A DNA stretch of 64,000 nucleotides from Asticcacaulis endophyticus (GTDB taxonomy: Bacteria > Pseudomonadota > Alphaproteobacteria > Caulobacterales > Caulobacteraceae). Shown one piece after another: positions 8,641 through 16,179 of this stretch (positions within the stretch are counted from its first letter, which is position 1; every line of letters begins with the position of its first letter). The DNA lies in assembly GCF_014652575.1 (NCBI RefSeq), contig NZ_BMZB01000007.1:1-64000 (forward strand), read 5' to 3'. Below the pieces are notes generated by a model, which saw only the letters and a list, made by a program, of their open reading frames with translations, was not told the DNA's origin and did no database searches. The position numbers and the translations under genes were made by a program.

Positions 8641-9513
8641 CTAGCCGCCAAATTGCAGCGTCGGTAATCCGGTGTGGCCGCGTAATAGCGGATGTGGCAC
8701 CTCAAATAAAGTCCCGGCCTCTTTATCGTCTGGCTGATCGACGGCGGCGGAAGTCACAAACAGGCGGTCAAGGTTCGGGCCCGCAAAGGTCATGGAGGTG
8801 ATTTGCTTTGCCGGCATAGGGACGGCGAAATCGAGCGTGCCGTCAGGCTTAAAGCGGCTGATGCGCGCCCCGCCCCAGTGGGCAATCCAGATGCCGCCTT
8901 GCGCGTCCGTGGTCATGCCGTCCGGTGAGCCATCGGTGTCTTCGTTAAAGGCGACAAATAACCGCTTATTAGACTCGTTGCCGTCGGCATCGAGGTCAAA
9001 GACATAGACTTCGCCCGCACCGGAATCCGTATGATAGATTTTGGTGTGATCCGGGCTGAAGGTCGGGCCATTGGCGACCTGATAGGGGCCGTCGATGTGC
9101 TTAAAGGTAAGATCCGCTTCAAGGCGGTGAAGCCCGCCGCTTTTTTCGGTCTGCGGCATGTGCAGGCTGCCCGCCCAGATGCGGCCCCACTTATCGGCCT
9201 TGGCGTCATTGAGGCGGTTGTCGGGATGCTGCGGTTCCGGATCGCCGATGTGTTTCAGGGTGAACGGCTCCAGCGTCAATTGGGTAAAGCCGGACTTTAA
9301 GCCCGCAATAAACCCGCCCTTTTCGCGCTCAATCACCCAGCCGATGGGCTCAGGGAATACCCAGTGTTTCAGGCTTTGGTCGTCCAGACGATACCGATGC
9401 AGCTTATGGCCCAGAATATCGACCCAATAGACGGCATTATCGCGCGCCGACCACAGCGGCCCTTCGCCCAGAAACGACCCCGGCGGTGAAATGCGGATAA
9501 TGTCGTCAGTCAT
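8641..9513 (-). CDS. SMP-30/gluconolactonase family sugar lactonase
   Basis: A 290-residue six-bladed beta-propeller. LGEGPLWSARDNAVYWVDI holds the conserved metal-binding Glu, NRLNDAKADKWGRIWAG the Asn/Asp segment, and GSPDGMTTDAQGGIWIAHWG the catalytic Asp region. It opens aldonolactones, here probably galactono-lactone made by a galactose dehydrogenase encoded elsewhere. No signal peptide is seen, so it is cytoplasmic. It is the first gene of the minus-strand operon; a 212-bp intergenic region separates it from the divergent thiolase. Confidence 0.88.
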   Translation of the reverse strand: MTDDIIRISPPGSFLGEGPLWSARDNAVYWVDILGHKLHRYRLDDQSLKHWVFPEPIGWVIEREKGGFIAGLKSGFTQLTLEPFTLKHIGDPEPQHPDNRLNDAKADKWGRIWAGSLHMPQTEKSGGLHRLEADLTFKHIDGPYQVANGPTFSPDHTKIYHTDSGAGEVYVFDLDADGNESNKRLFVAFNEDTDGSPDGMTTDAQGGIWIAHWGGARISRFKPDGTLDFAVPMPAKQITSMTFAGPNLDRLFVTSAAVDQPDDKEAGTLFEVPHPLLRGHTGLPTLQFGG

Positions 9514-9725
9514 AATGAGTCCCCTGTTTATTGATTTTGTCGGACTTTATTTAACGCATACGCTCCAAAAATCCAGTCTGGAAAGTGCTATGGGTGAAAT
9601 AATTGTATGATAATTGTGCGGCGAAATATCAGGCCACTCGCGCGAAGTTTACCAACATCGTATCTTGACGTTCGCGTAAAGTTGGCGCACACCTTTCACC
9701 AATTAAAAGCTTCGGAGGACGCTAC

Positions 9726-10946
9726 ATGGCCGACAGTGCTAATGCCGCCTATATCTATGACACGCTGCGCACCCCGCGCGGTAAGGGTAAAAAAGACGGG
9801 TCACTTCACGAAATCACCGCCCTTAACTTATCGGCGCAGGTGCTGGCGGGGCTGGCGGGGCGTAATGGCCTCGATACGGCGCTGGTGGAAGATGTCGTCT
9901 GGGGCTGCGTGACGCCGGTGGGCGAGCAGGGCGGGGACATCGCCCGTGCGGCGGTTTTGGCGGCCGGTTACGCCCAAACCTGCGGCGGGGTGCAGATCAA
10001 CCGTTTTTGTGCCTCAGGCCTTGAGGCCGTCAATATGGCGGCGGCCAAGGTCATCTCCGGTGAGGCCGATATGGCCATTGGCGGCGGCGTTGAGTCGATG
10101 AGCCGGGTGCCGATGGGGTCCGACGGCGGGGCCTGGGCGATCGATGTGGCCGCAGCGTTCCCGACCTATTTCGTCCCGCAAGGCGTATCGGCCGATACGA
10201 TTGCCACTAAGTGGGGCTTTTCACGCGATGACGTCGATGCCTACGCCGTCGAATCTCACAAACGGTCCGCCAAAAGCTGGGCCGAGGGCCGGTTCAAAAA
10301 ATCGGTGCATCCGGTCAAGGATCAACTGGGTGTCACTATCCTTGACCGCGACGAAACCATCCGCCCCAACACCGACATGCAGGCCCTGGCCGGGCTTAAT
10401 CCGTCCTTTGCCATGATGGGCGAAATGGGCGGTTTCGATGCGGTCATCAATCAGCGCTATCCTGAACTTGAGCGCATCAACCACATCCACACGCCGGGCA
10501 ATTCGTCGGCCATCGTCGATGGCTCAGCCGCCGTTCTGGTCGGCAATAAACGCGCCGGTGAGGCGGCGGGCTTGAAGCCGCGCGCCCGTATCAAAGGCAT
10601 GGCCTCGATCGGCTCGGAGCCGTCGATCATGCTGACCGGGCCGTCCTATGTCACGGAAAAACTGCTGAAGCGGCTGGGCATGAGTGTGGCCGACATCGAC
10701 CTTTACGAACTGAACGAAGCGTTCGCGTCGGTGGTGTTACGCTACATGCAGGTGCTCGATATTCCGCACGATAAGATCAATGTCTGCGGCGGGGCGATTG
10801 CGATGGGACATCCGCTGGGAGCTACCGGGGCGATGATCCTCGGCACCGTGCTGGATGAGCTTGAGCGCACAGGTAAATCAACGGCGCTGGTCACCCTGTG
10901 CGTTGGCGGCGGCATGGCCACGGCCACGGTTATTGAGCGTATTTAA
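9726..10946 (+). CDS. Acetyl-CoA C-acyltransferase (thiolase)
   Basis: A 406-residue thiolase. The acyl-accepting Cys95 lies in [13 protein letters not shown], the catalytic His region is [16 protein letters not shown], and the proton-transfer Cys is in [11 protein letters not shown]. It cleaves 3-ketoacyl-CoA to acetyl-CoA. The ATG at 9726 follows GGAGG (9714-9718). The multifunctional FadJ-type gene begins 22 nt downstream, so the pair encodes the last three steps of beta-oxidation in one operon, as in other Caulobacteraceae. Confidence 0.93.
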   Translation: MADSANAAYIYDTLRTPRGKGKKDGSLHEITALNLSAQVLAGLAGRNGLDTALVEDVVWGCVTPVGEQGGDIARAAVLAAGYAQTCGGVQINRFCASGLEAVNMAAAKVISGEADMAIGGGVESMSRVPMGSDGGAWAIDVAAAFPTYFVPQGVSADTIATKWGFSRDDVDAYAVESHKRSAKSWAEGRFKKSVHPVKDQLGVTILDRDETIRPNTDMQALAGLNPSFAMMGEMGGFDAVINQRYPELERINHIHTPGNSSAIVDGSAAVLVGNKRAGEAAGLKPRARIKGMASIGSEPSIMLTGPSYVTEKLLKRLGMSVADIDLYELNEAFASVVLRYMQVLDIPHDKINVCGGAIAMGHPLGATGAMILGTVLDELERTGKSTALVTLCVGGGMATATVIERI

Positions 10947-10968
10947 AAAGATCGAGGGAGAAAACAAA

Positions 10969-13176
10969 ATGGACAATTTTAAAGTTGAACTCGACTCTGA
11001 CGGCATTCTGGTCTGCGCGTTTGATACGGTCGGTAAGACCATGAACACCTTCACCAAGGCCGCCCTCGATGACCTGATGGCGATTGCCGAGCGCGCCAAA
11101 ACCGATGCGGCGGTCAAGGGTGTGGTCATAACGTCTGCTAAGTCCAACGGGTTCTGCGCGGGCGCGGACTTAGAGGAAATGCTGGGCGGGGCATGGGAGT
11201 CGGGTACTCTGGACAAAACGGACCCAGAAGCCGAACTCAAGGGCGCGTTTGCCGCGGCGTTCGAGATGAACCGCGTTTACCGTGCGCTGGAAACCTGCGG
11301 CAAGCCGGTGGCGGCGGCGATCAACGGTCTGGCGCTGGGCGGCGGGACGGAACTGGTGCTGGCCTGTCATTACCGGGTGCTGTCGGACGGCCCGAAGGTT
11401 CAGATGGGTTTGCCCGAAGTCAAGATCGGCCTGTTCCCCGGCGGTGGTGGCTCGCAGCGCTTGCCGCGTTTGATTGGCGCGCAAGCCGCCCTGATGGCCA
11501 TGTCCGATGGCAAGAGCTTCAAACCCAAGGAGGCGCTGGCCGCCGGTATCGTCCACGAAGTTGTGGCCGATGATCAGGTGGTTGAGGCCGCCAAGACCTG
11601 GATCAAAACCAAAGGCGATCCAGTCGCTTTGTGGGACAAGAAAGAGTTCAAAATCCCCGGTGGCGGGCCCTATCATCCGGCGGGTGCGCAGGTGTTCATG
11701 ATGGGCAATGCCCTGCTGCGTAAGCAGAGCTTTGGCAATTATCCGGCGGTTATTAACTTGATGCACGCCGTCTATGAAGGGCTGCAACTGCCGATCGATT
11801 CAGCGCTTAAGGTCGAGACGCGCTATTTCGCCAAGACCCTGATGACGCCGCAGGCCAAGGCCATGATCCGCACCCTGTTCTTCTCGATGCAGGCGGTGGG
11901 TAAGGGCTCAGGCCGACCATCTGGTGTGCCCAAGACCGAATTCACCCAAGTGGCCGTGCTGGGCGCCGGCATGATGGGGGCAGGCATCGCCTACGTCACA
12001 GCCATGTCAGGCATCAAGGTCGTGCTGATCGACCGCGATCAGGCGGCGGCGGATAAGGGCAAATCCCACTGCGAGGGCCTGCTGAAAAAGGCCGTCTCAC
12101 GCGGAAAGATGACCGAGGACAAAGCCAAAGGCGTGCTCGACCTGATCACCGCCACCCCGGACTATGGCTTGATCAAGGGCTCGGATCTGGTGGTTGAGGC
12201 GGTGTTTGAAAATACCGAACTGAAAGCCGGGGTCACCAAGCTGGCTGAGGCGGAATTGGCGCCGGACGCTGTGTTTGGCTCCAATACCTCGACCATCCCG
12301 ATTTCCCTGCTGGCCAAGGCGTCGGTGCGCCCGGAAAACTATATCGGCATCCACTTCTTCTCGCCGGTTGATAAGATGATGCTGGTTGAGATCATCATGG
12401 GTGAAAAGACCTCTGATGCGACATTGGCGCGTGCGATTGACTATGTGCTGAAGATCAAAAAGACCCCGATCGTGGTCAATGATGAGCGCTTCTTCTTTGC
12501 CAATCGCTGCTTCATTCCGTTCACCGCCGAAGGCCTGCACATGTGGGCTGAGGGGATCGCACCAACCATTATCGACAATGTCGGCCGGGCCACGGGTATG
12601 CCGCGCGGGCCGCTGGAGATGATGGATGATGTCGCCCTTGATCTGCTGGTCAAGATCACCTCGGAAACCGCCAAGGCCGAAGGGGCGAATTATATCCCCA
12701 TCCCCGGCGAGGGGGAGGTCGCCAAAATGGTCGCGGATGGCCGTTTAGGCCGTAAAAATGGTAAGGGCTTCTACGACTATCCCGAAGCGGGCGGCAATAA
12801 ATCCCTGTGGTCGGGCACCAAGGACATGTTCCCGGTGACTATGGCTGAGGCCGATCCCAAACAGGCTGAGGAACTGAAGAAACGGCTGCTCTATATTCAG
12901 GCGGTGACGGCGGCGCGTTGCTTTGAGGAAGGCGTAATTACCGACCCGCGCGAAGCCGATGTCGGCTCGATCCTGGGGTGGGGGTTTGCGCCGTGGTCGG
13001 GCGGGATTATCTCCCTGATCGACTCGATTGGGGTCGCGTCGTTTGTGGCGGAACTCGACCGCATGACAGGGCTTTATGGCGACCGCTTTGCTCCGCCGCA
13101 GCTTTTGCGCGACATGGCCGCCAAGGGCGAGACCTTCTATGGCCGGTTCGGTAAGGCAGACAAGAAAGCGGCTTAA
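10969..13176 (+). CDS. Fused enoyl-CoA hydratase / 3-hydroxyacyl-CoA dehydrogenase (FadJ/FadB type)
   Basis: A 735-residue bifunctional beta-oxidation enzyme. The N-terminal crotonase domain (about 1-200) contains NGFCAGADLEEML and INGLALGGGTELVLACHY with the oxyanion hole. The dehydrogenase domain starts near residue 325 with VAVLGAGMMGAGIAYV (NAD-binding GxGxxG), followed by SNTSTIPI and the catalytic His in GIHFFSPVDKM. The ATG at 10969 with GAGGGAG upstream is clear, although the frame stays open further upstream. It acts with the preceding thiolase; a terminator follows. Confidence 0.93.
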   Translation: MDNFKVELDSDGILVCAFDTVGKTMNTFTKAALDDLMAIAERAKTDAAVKGVVITSAKSNGFCAGADLEEMLGGAWESGTLDKTDPEAELKGAFAAAFEMNRVYRALETCGKPVAAAINGLALGGGTELVLACHYRVLSDGPKVQMGLPEVKIGLFPGGGGSQRLPRLIGAQAALMAMSDGKSFKPKEALAAGIVHEVVADDQVVEAAKTWIKTKGDPVALWDKKEFKIPGGGPYHPAGAQVFMMGNALLRKQSFGNYPAVINLMHAVYEGLQLPIDSALKVETRYFAKTLMTPQAKAMIRTLFFSMQAVGKGSGRPSGVPKTEFTQVAVLGAGMMGAGIAYVTAMSGIKVVLIDRDQAAADKGKSHCEGLLKKAVSRGKMTEDKAKGVLDLITATPDYGLIKGSDLVVEAVFENTELKAGVTKLAEAELAPDAVFGSNTSTIPISLLAKASVRPENYIGIHFFSPVDKMMLVEIIMGEKTSDATLARAIDYVLKIKKTPIVVNDERFFFANRCFIPFTAEGLHMWAEGIAPTIIDNVGRATGMPRGPLEMMDDVALDLLVKITSETAKAEGANYIPIPGEGEVAKMVADGRLGRKNGKGFYDYPEAGGNKSLWSGTKDMFPVTMAEADPKQAEELKKRLLYIQAVTAARCFEEGVITDPREADVGSILGWGFAPWSGGIISLIDSIGVASFVAELDRMTGLYGDRFAPPQLLRDMAAKGETFYGRFGKADKKAA

Positions 13177-13200
13177 AAAAGTTCTGGTTAGTACCTTACG

Positions 13201-13235
13201 AACAGCCCGCAGGCCTTGGCTTGCGGGCTGTTTTA
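13201..13235 (+). terminator. Intrinsic terminator after the beta-oxidation operon
   Basis: An 11-bp perfect stem AACAGCCCGCA / TGCGGGCTGTT around a 10-nt loop, followed by TTA. It begins 25 nt after the FadJ-type stop codon. Confidence 0.88.
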
Positions 13236-13290
13236 TGGTGCGTCTGCGAATAAATACCGTTCACATTGTGTTGCAGTGCAATATTTTTCA

Positions 13291-13338
13291 TTGACCGGAC
13301 TCACACAGGTTTTTAACAATGACAGCGCTGACATTGTT
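13291..13338 (+). promoter_or_regulatory. Promoter with overlapping 24-bp near-perfect palindrome
   Basis: TTGACC (13291-13296), 17 nt, then TAACAA (13314-13319) is a plausible sigma-70 promoter. Overlapping its -10 is the palindrome AACAATGACAGCGCTG-ACATTGTT (13315-13338; 22 of 24 positions symmetric). Its inner TGACAGCGCTGACA has the CG-centred form of LacI-family operators and resembles the TGTTAGCGCTATCA site upstream of the TonB receptor. It precedes the secreted-protein gene at 13368. Confidence 0.45.
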
Positions 13339-13367
13339 GTTGGCGCTAACTTATGGATGTGTGTGTC

Positions 13368-13739
13368 ATGAAAAATTTCTCCCTAGCGTTTGCCGTTGCC
13401 ATCTCTTCTGCCCTCATCGGCGGTTCGGCCTTTGCTGAATGTGATCAGGCTCAGTTCCTGGAAACCGGTCGCCTGACGACCCTGGCCGTGTCTGAAAAGC
13501 TCGGCATGAGCGCCACCGACGTGGCGCGTAAGACCATCCGCCTTAAGGAATGTGTGGCCGAAGCCAGCGCGATTTCTTCTGAATTTACCTACAGCTATGT
13601 CGAAGGTTCCGACACCAAGACCGTCAATGGTTCGGTCAAGATCGCCGATGGTAAGGTTGCCGCGATCAATCTGGGCGGGCGCGACATCTTCGTTGCCTCC
13701 GATGACCGTCTGTTCTCCAAGGCGATCAAGCTGAACTAG
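13368..13739 (+). CDS. Small secreted protein, unknown function
   Basis: A 123-residue protein with a clear signal peptide (MKNFSLAFAVAISSALIGGSAFA) cleaved before ECDQAQ. The mature part has two cysteines (ECDQ and KECVAE), which could form a periplasmic disulfide, then a predicted strand-rich half. I do not recognise the family. The ATG at 13368 directly begins the signal peptide. It is a single-gene unit with its own palindrome-covered promoter and a terminator, and so is probably regulated. Confidence 0.7.
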   Translation: MKNFSLAFAVAISSALIGGSAFAECDQAQFLETGRLTTLAVSEKLGMSATDVARKTIRLKECVAEASAISSEFTYSYVEGSDTKTVNGSVKIADGKVAAINLGGRDIFVASDDRLFSKAIKLN

Positions 13740-13762
13740 GTTTGGCTTAATTTTGAAACGCG

Positions 13763-13793
13763 AAAGGCACCGGCTCCCCCCGGTGCCTTTTTG
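13763..13793 (+). terminator. Intrinsic terminator after the small secreted protein
   Basis: Stem AAAGGCACCGG / CCGGTGCCTTT around CTCCCC, followed by TT. It lies between the convergent secreted-protein and bolA genes. Confidence 0.85.
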
Positions 13794-13796
13794 CTT

Positions 13797-14069
13797 TTAA
13801 ACTTCTGCAGGGGTTTTCGCCTTAATCGACAGGGCGTGAATGGGGCCCGCCAGTTCCTCACGCAAAGCTTCATTGACCTTTCTCTGGCGCGCGACGCGGT
13901 TCAAGCCTTCAAACGCGTCAGATACGATCAACACAGAAAAATGACTTTCGCCCCCTTCACGCGCGCCTGAGTGTCCACTATGTTTGTCGCTATCATCATG
14001 AATCTCCAGTCGTTGCGGGTTAAAGGCGGTTTCCAGCTTGGATTTCAGCCGCTCAGTGACTATTCCCAT
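13797..14069 (-). CDS. bolA: BolA family protein
   Basis: A 90-residue protein with the BolA/KH-like fold: LETAFNPQRLEIHDDSDKH, a loop with HSG, then ESHFSVLIVSDAFEGLNRVARQRKVNEAL. BolA proteins bind monothiol glutaredoxins through a shared [2Fe-2S] cluster and act in iron-sulfur handling or as transcription factors. The conserved His near the C-terminus (GPIHALSIKAKTP) is the likely cluster ligand. It is divergent from the J-domain gene, an arrangement I recall from other Caulobacteraceae. Confidence 0.92.
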   Translation of the reverse strand: MGIVTERLKSKLETAFNPQRLEIHDDSDKHSGHSGAREGGESHFSVLIVSDAFEGLNRVARQRKVNEALREELAGPIHALSIKAKTPAEV

Positions 14070-14139
14070 GATTTCGCTACACCTTTCTGCTAGGATGTTC
14101 GATCGGTTTTTTTAAAGCTTCAGGATCACAGTTCATACT

Positions 14140-14808
14140 ATGAGCGACGGTTACAAATATACCCCCAAATTTGGTCTGGACATGCGCATCCGCCCGCCCA
14201 AAGAAGGCGAAGTGCAGGGCAAGCGCCCCGAAGACGACGTCCTGTCCCTAAAACCCGGCCAGATTCGCTGCGAATGGCCGGAGTGTCATCGGGCATCGAC
14301 CGCCAAGGCGCCCAAGTCGCGCGAAATGATGAACGAATACTATAACTTCTGTCAGGCGCACGCGGGCGAGTACAACAAAAACTGGAACTTCTTTTCCGGT
14401 ATGAGTGAGGGCGAGGCCAAGCAGCATCGTGAGGCCACCATCACCGGCGGCCGTCCGACCTGGCAGTTCCGCGCCTCCCGCGTCAGCCGTGAAGCCGCCA
14501 ACTTCGCCACCAAGGGGGCGAAAATCGGCAACGGTATGTACGATCCCCACAGCGTCTTTGGCGCTGGCGCCAGCCCTGATCGCAACAAGTCCGAACCGTC
14601 TCAGCGTCAGTATGGCAAGATCGAGCGTCAGGCCTTTGCGGACTTGGATCTCGATGTCGGTGCCACGGCGGAACAGATTAGGGTGCGCTACACTGAGATG
14701 CTGAAACGCTGCCACCCCGACAACAACGGCGGTGACCGCTCCGCCGAGGACAAGCTGCAACGGGTAATCAAGGCTTATAAAGTCCTCAAAAAGATGTCCT
14801 TAGCGTAA
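14140..14808 (+). CDS. J-domain (DnaJ-like) protein
   Basis: A 222-residue protein. The last 65 residues form a J domain with the invariant HPD in RCHPDNNGGD, so it should stimulate an Hsp70 ATPase. The N-terminal 150 residues contain CEWPECHRASTAKAPK and a downstream FCQAHAGEYNKNW; the four cysteine/histidine-like positions could bind a metal ion (inference). The combination of this N-terminal part with a C-terminal J domain occurs in uncharacterised alphaproteobacterial proteins. The client is unknown. Confidence 0.8.
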   Translation: MSDGYKYTPKFGLDMRIRPPKEGEVQGKRPEDDVLSLKPGQIRCEWPECHRASTAKAPKSREMMNEYYNFCQAHAGEYNKNWNFFSGMSEGEAKQHREATITGGRPTWQFRASRVSREAANFATKGAKIGNGMYDPHSVFGAGASPDRNKSEPSQRQYGKIERQAFADLDLDVGATAEQIRVRYTEMLKRCHPDNNGGDRSAEDKLQRVIKAYKVLKKMSLA

Positions 14809-14938
14809 AATCGCGGTCTTTGGCCGATTAATACGCGGTCTACGCTTGCGGGTACCTAATGTACCCGCGTCGCTTGCCAGCTATTACTCGCCTCAAATCT
14901 CACGATTTTACAGCCGGTGCAGTAAAAGTAGTGGAACC

Positions 14939-15016
14939 TTCCTCCTCCCTTGCGAAGCGGGGGACCGGGCCGCCGGAGCGGGTGGCTGCGAGCGCAGCGA
15001 TGCAGACGGAGGGGGC
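14939..15016 (+). repeat. Palindromic intergenic repeat, copy C
   Basis: CTTCCTCCTCCCTTGCGAAG opens the element; CGCAGCGATGCAG and ACGGAGGGGG close it, with diverged inner stems (GGGCCGCCGGAG; CTGCGAGCGCAG). It ends three bases before the ATG of the next gene and supplies its ribosome binding site. Confidence 0.65.
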
Positions 15017-15018
15017 AA

Positions 15019-15480
15019 ATGTCAGAGGACGTATCAGAGGTAAGAACCGGTGGGTGCCAATGCGGCGCGGTGAGGTTCCAAGTCGAAGGAGCGTTGGGTC
15101 ACGCATCAATCTGCCATTGCCGGATGTGCCAGAAAGCCTATGGCAATTTCTTTGCGCCCCTGGTTAGTGTGCGCGAAGCGACCCTGATCTGGACCAAGGC
15201 TGAACCGGCGCGCTTTAAAAGCTCAAACCTCGTGCAGCGCGGATTTTGTGCTAAGTGCGGCACACCCTTGACCTACGAAGCGCCCGACGGGGTGGCAGTA
15301 TCCATCGCCGCCTTTGATGAGCCTGCGACGATTGTGCCTGAAATTCAGTTCGGCGTTGAGGCCAAACTGGCCTATGTTGATGATCTGCAGAGCCTGCCGA
15401 CGCGCACAACACTCGAAGACATCGATGCTGCGCCGTTTTTAAATGACCTGATAAGCTATCAGCACCCTGATCATGACTGA
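15019..15480 (+). CDS. GFA (CENP-V/glutathione-dependent formaldehyde-activating-like) family protein
   Basis: A 153-residue zinc protein. Ligand clusters are Cys13/Cys15 (GGCQCGAV), Cys32/Cys34/Cys37 (CHCRMC) and Cys77/Cys80 (FCAKC), the full pattern of the GFA fold. Members are usually annotated as S-hydroxymethylglutathione synthases, but most have no proven activity. The ATG at 15019 is chosen because the protein homology starts there and GGAGGGGG, part of a repeat element, precedes it. Its 3' end overlaps the VIT gene by 8 nt, indicating translational coupling. Confidence 0.87.
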   Translation: MSEDVSEVRTGGCQCGAVRFQVEGALGHASICHCRMCQKAYGNFFAPLVSVREATLIWTKAEPARFKSSNLVQRGFCAKCGTPLTYEAPDGVAVSIAAFDEPATIVPEIQFGVEAKLAYVDDLQSLPTRTTLEDIDAAPFLNDLISYQHPDHD

Positions 15481-16174
15481 CAAACATTCGCGCTTTGAAC
15501 TGCACTTCATCTCCCGCATTGGCTGGTTGCGGGCCGCAGTGCTGGGTGCCAATGATGGCATCGTCTCGACCGCCAGCCTGATCGTCGGTGTGGCGGCAAG
15601 CCCCGCGGACAAGGCCACGATCTTGCTGACCGGTGTGGCAGCCCTTGTGGCGGGGGCTCTGTCGATGGCGGCGGGGGAATATGTCTCGGTCAGTTCTCAG
15701 GCCGATACCGAAGCCGCCGACCTGGCGCGCGAGACTCAGGAACTGCGCGACTTCCCGCAGGCCGAAGAGGATGAACTGACCCACATCTATATGGAGCGCG
15801 GTCTTGACCATGATCTGGCGCGGCAGGTGGCGGTGCAACTGATGCAGAAAGATGCCCTCAAAGCCCACCTGCGTGACGAACTGGGCATGAGTGACCATAC
15901 CGAAGCCAAGCCTGTTCAGGCGGCGGTGACCTCAGCCGTGACCTTTGCGGTAGGGGCCTCCCTGCCGTTGCTGGCCATGATTTTCAGCCCCCGCGGCCTG
16001 ATCGTACCGGCTGTGTCGGTCTGCGCGCTGCTGTTTTTGGCAGTGTTAGGGGCCTTGGGCGCTATCAGCGGCGGGGCGAATGTGACCCGTGCGGTGGTGC
16101 GGGTTACCTTCTGGGGCGCGCTGGCTCTGGTGGTCACGGCGGGGATCGGGCGGCTGTTCGGGGCGGTGGTTTAA
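15473..16174 (+). CDS. VIT1/CCC1-family iron/manganese transporter
   Basis: A 233-residue membrane protein. The first helix segment WLRAAVLGANDGIVSTASLIVGVAA and ALSMAAGEYVSVSSQ are hallmarks of the VIT family, whose members move Fe2+ or Mn2+ out of the cytoplasm. The hydrophilic central part (about residues 80-145) rich in Glu and Asp corresponds to the metal-binding domain, followed by three hydrophobic C-terminal helices. It overlaps the GFA gene and is convergent with the acyl-CoA synthetase gene, 5 nt apart. Confidence 0.9.
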   Translation: MTDKHSRFELHFISRIGWLRAAVLGANDGIVSTASLIVGVAASPADKATILLTGVAALVAGALSMAAGEYVSVSSQADTEAADLARETQELRDFPQAEEDELTHIYMERGLDHDLARQVAVQLMQKDALKAHLRDELGMSDHTEAKPVQAAVTSAVTFAVGASLPLLAMIFSPRGLIVPAVSVCALLFLAVLGALGAISGGANVTRAVVRVTFWGALALVVTAGIGRLFGAVV

Positions 16175-16179
16175 CCCAC

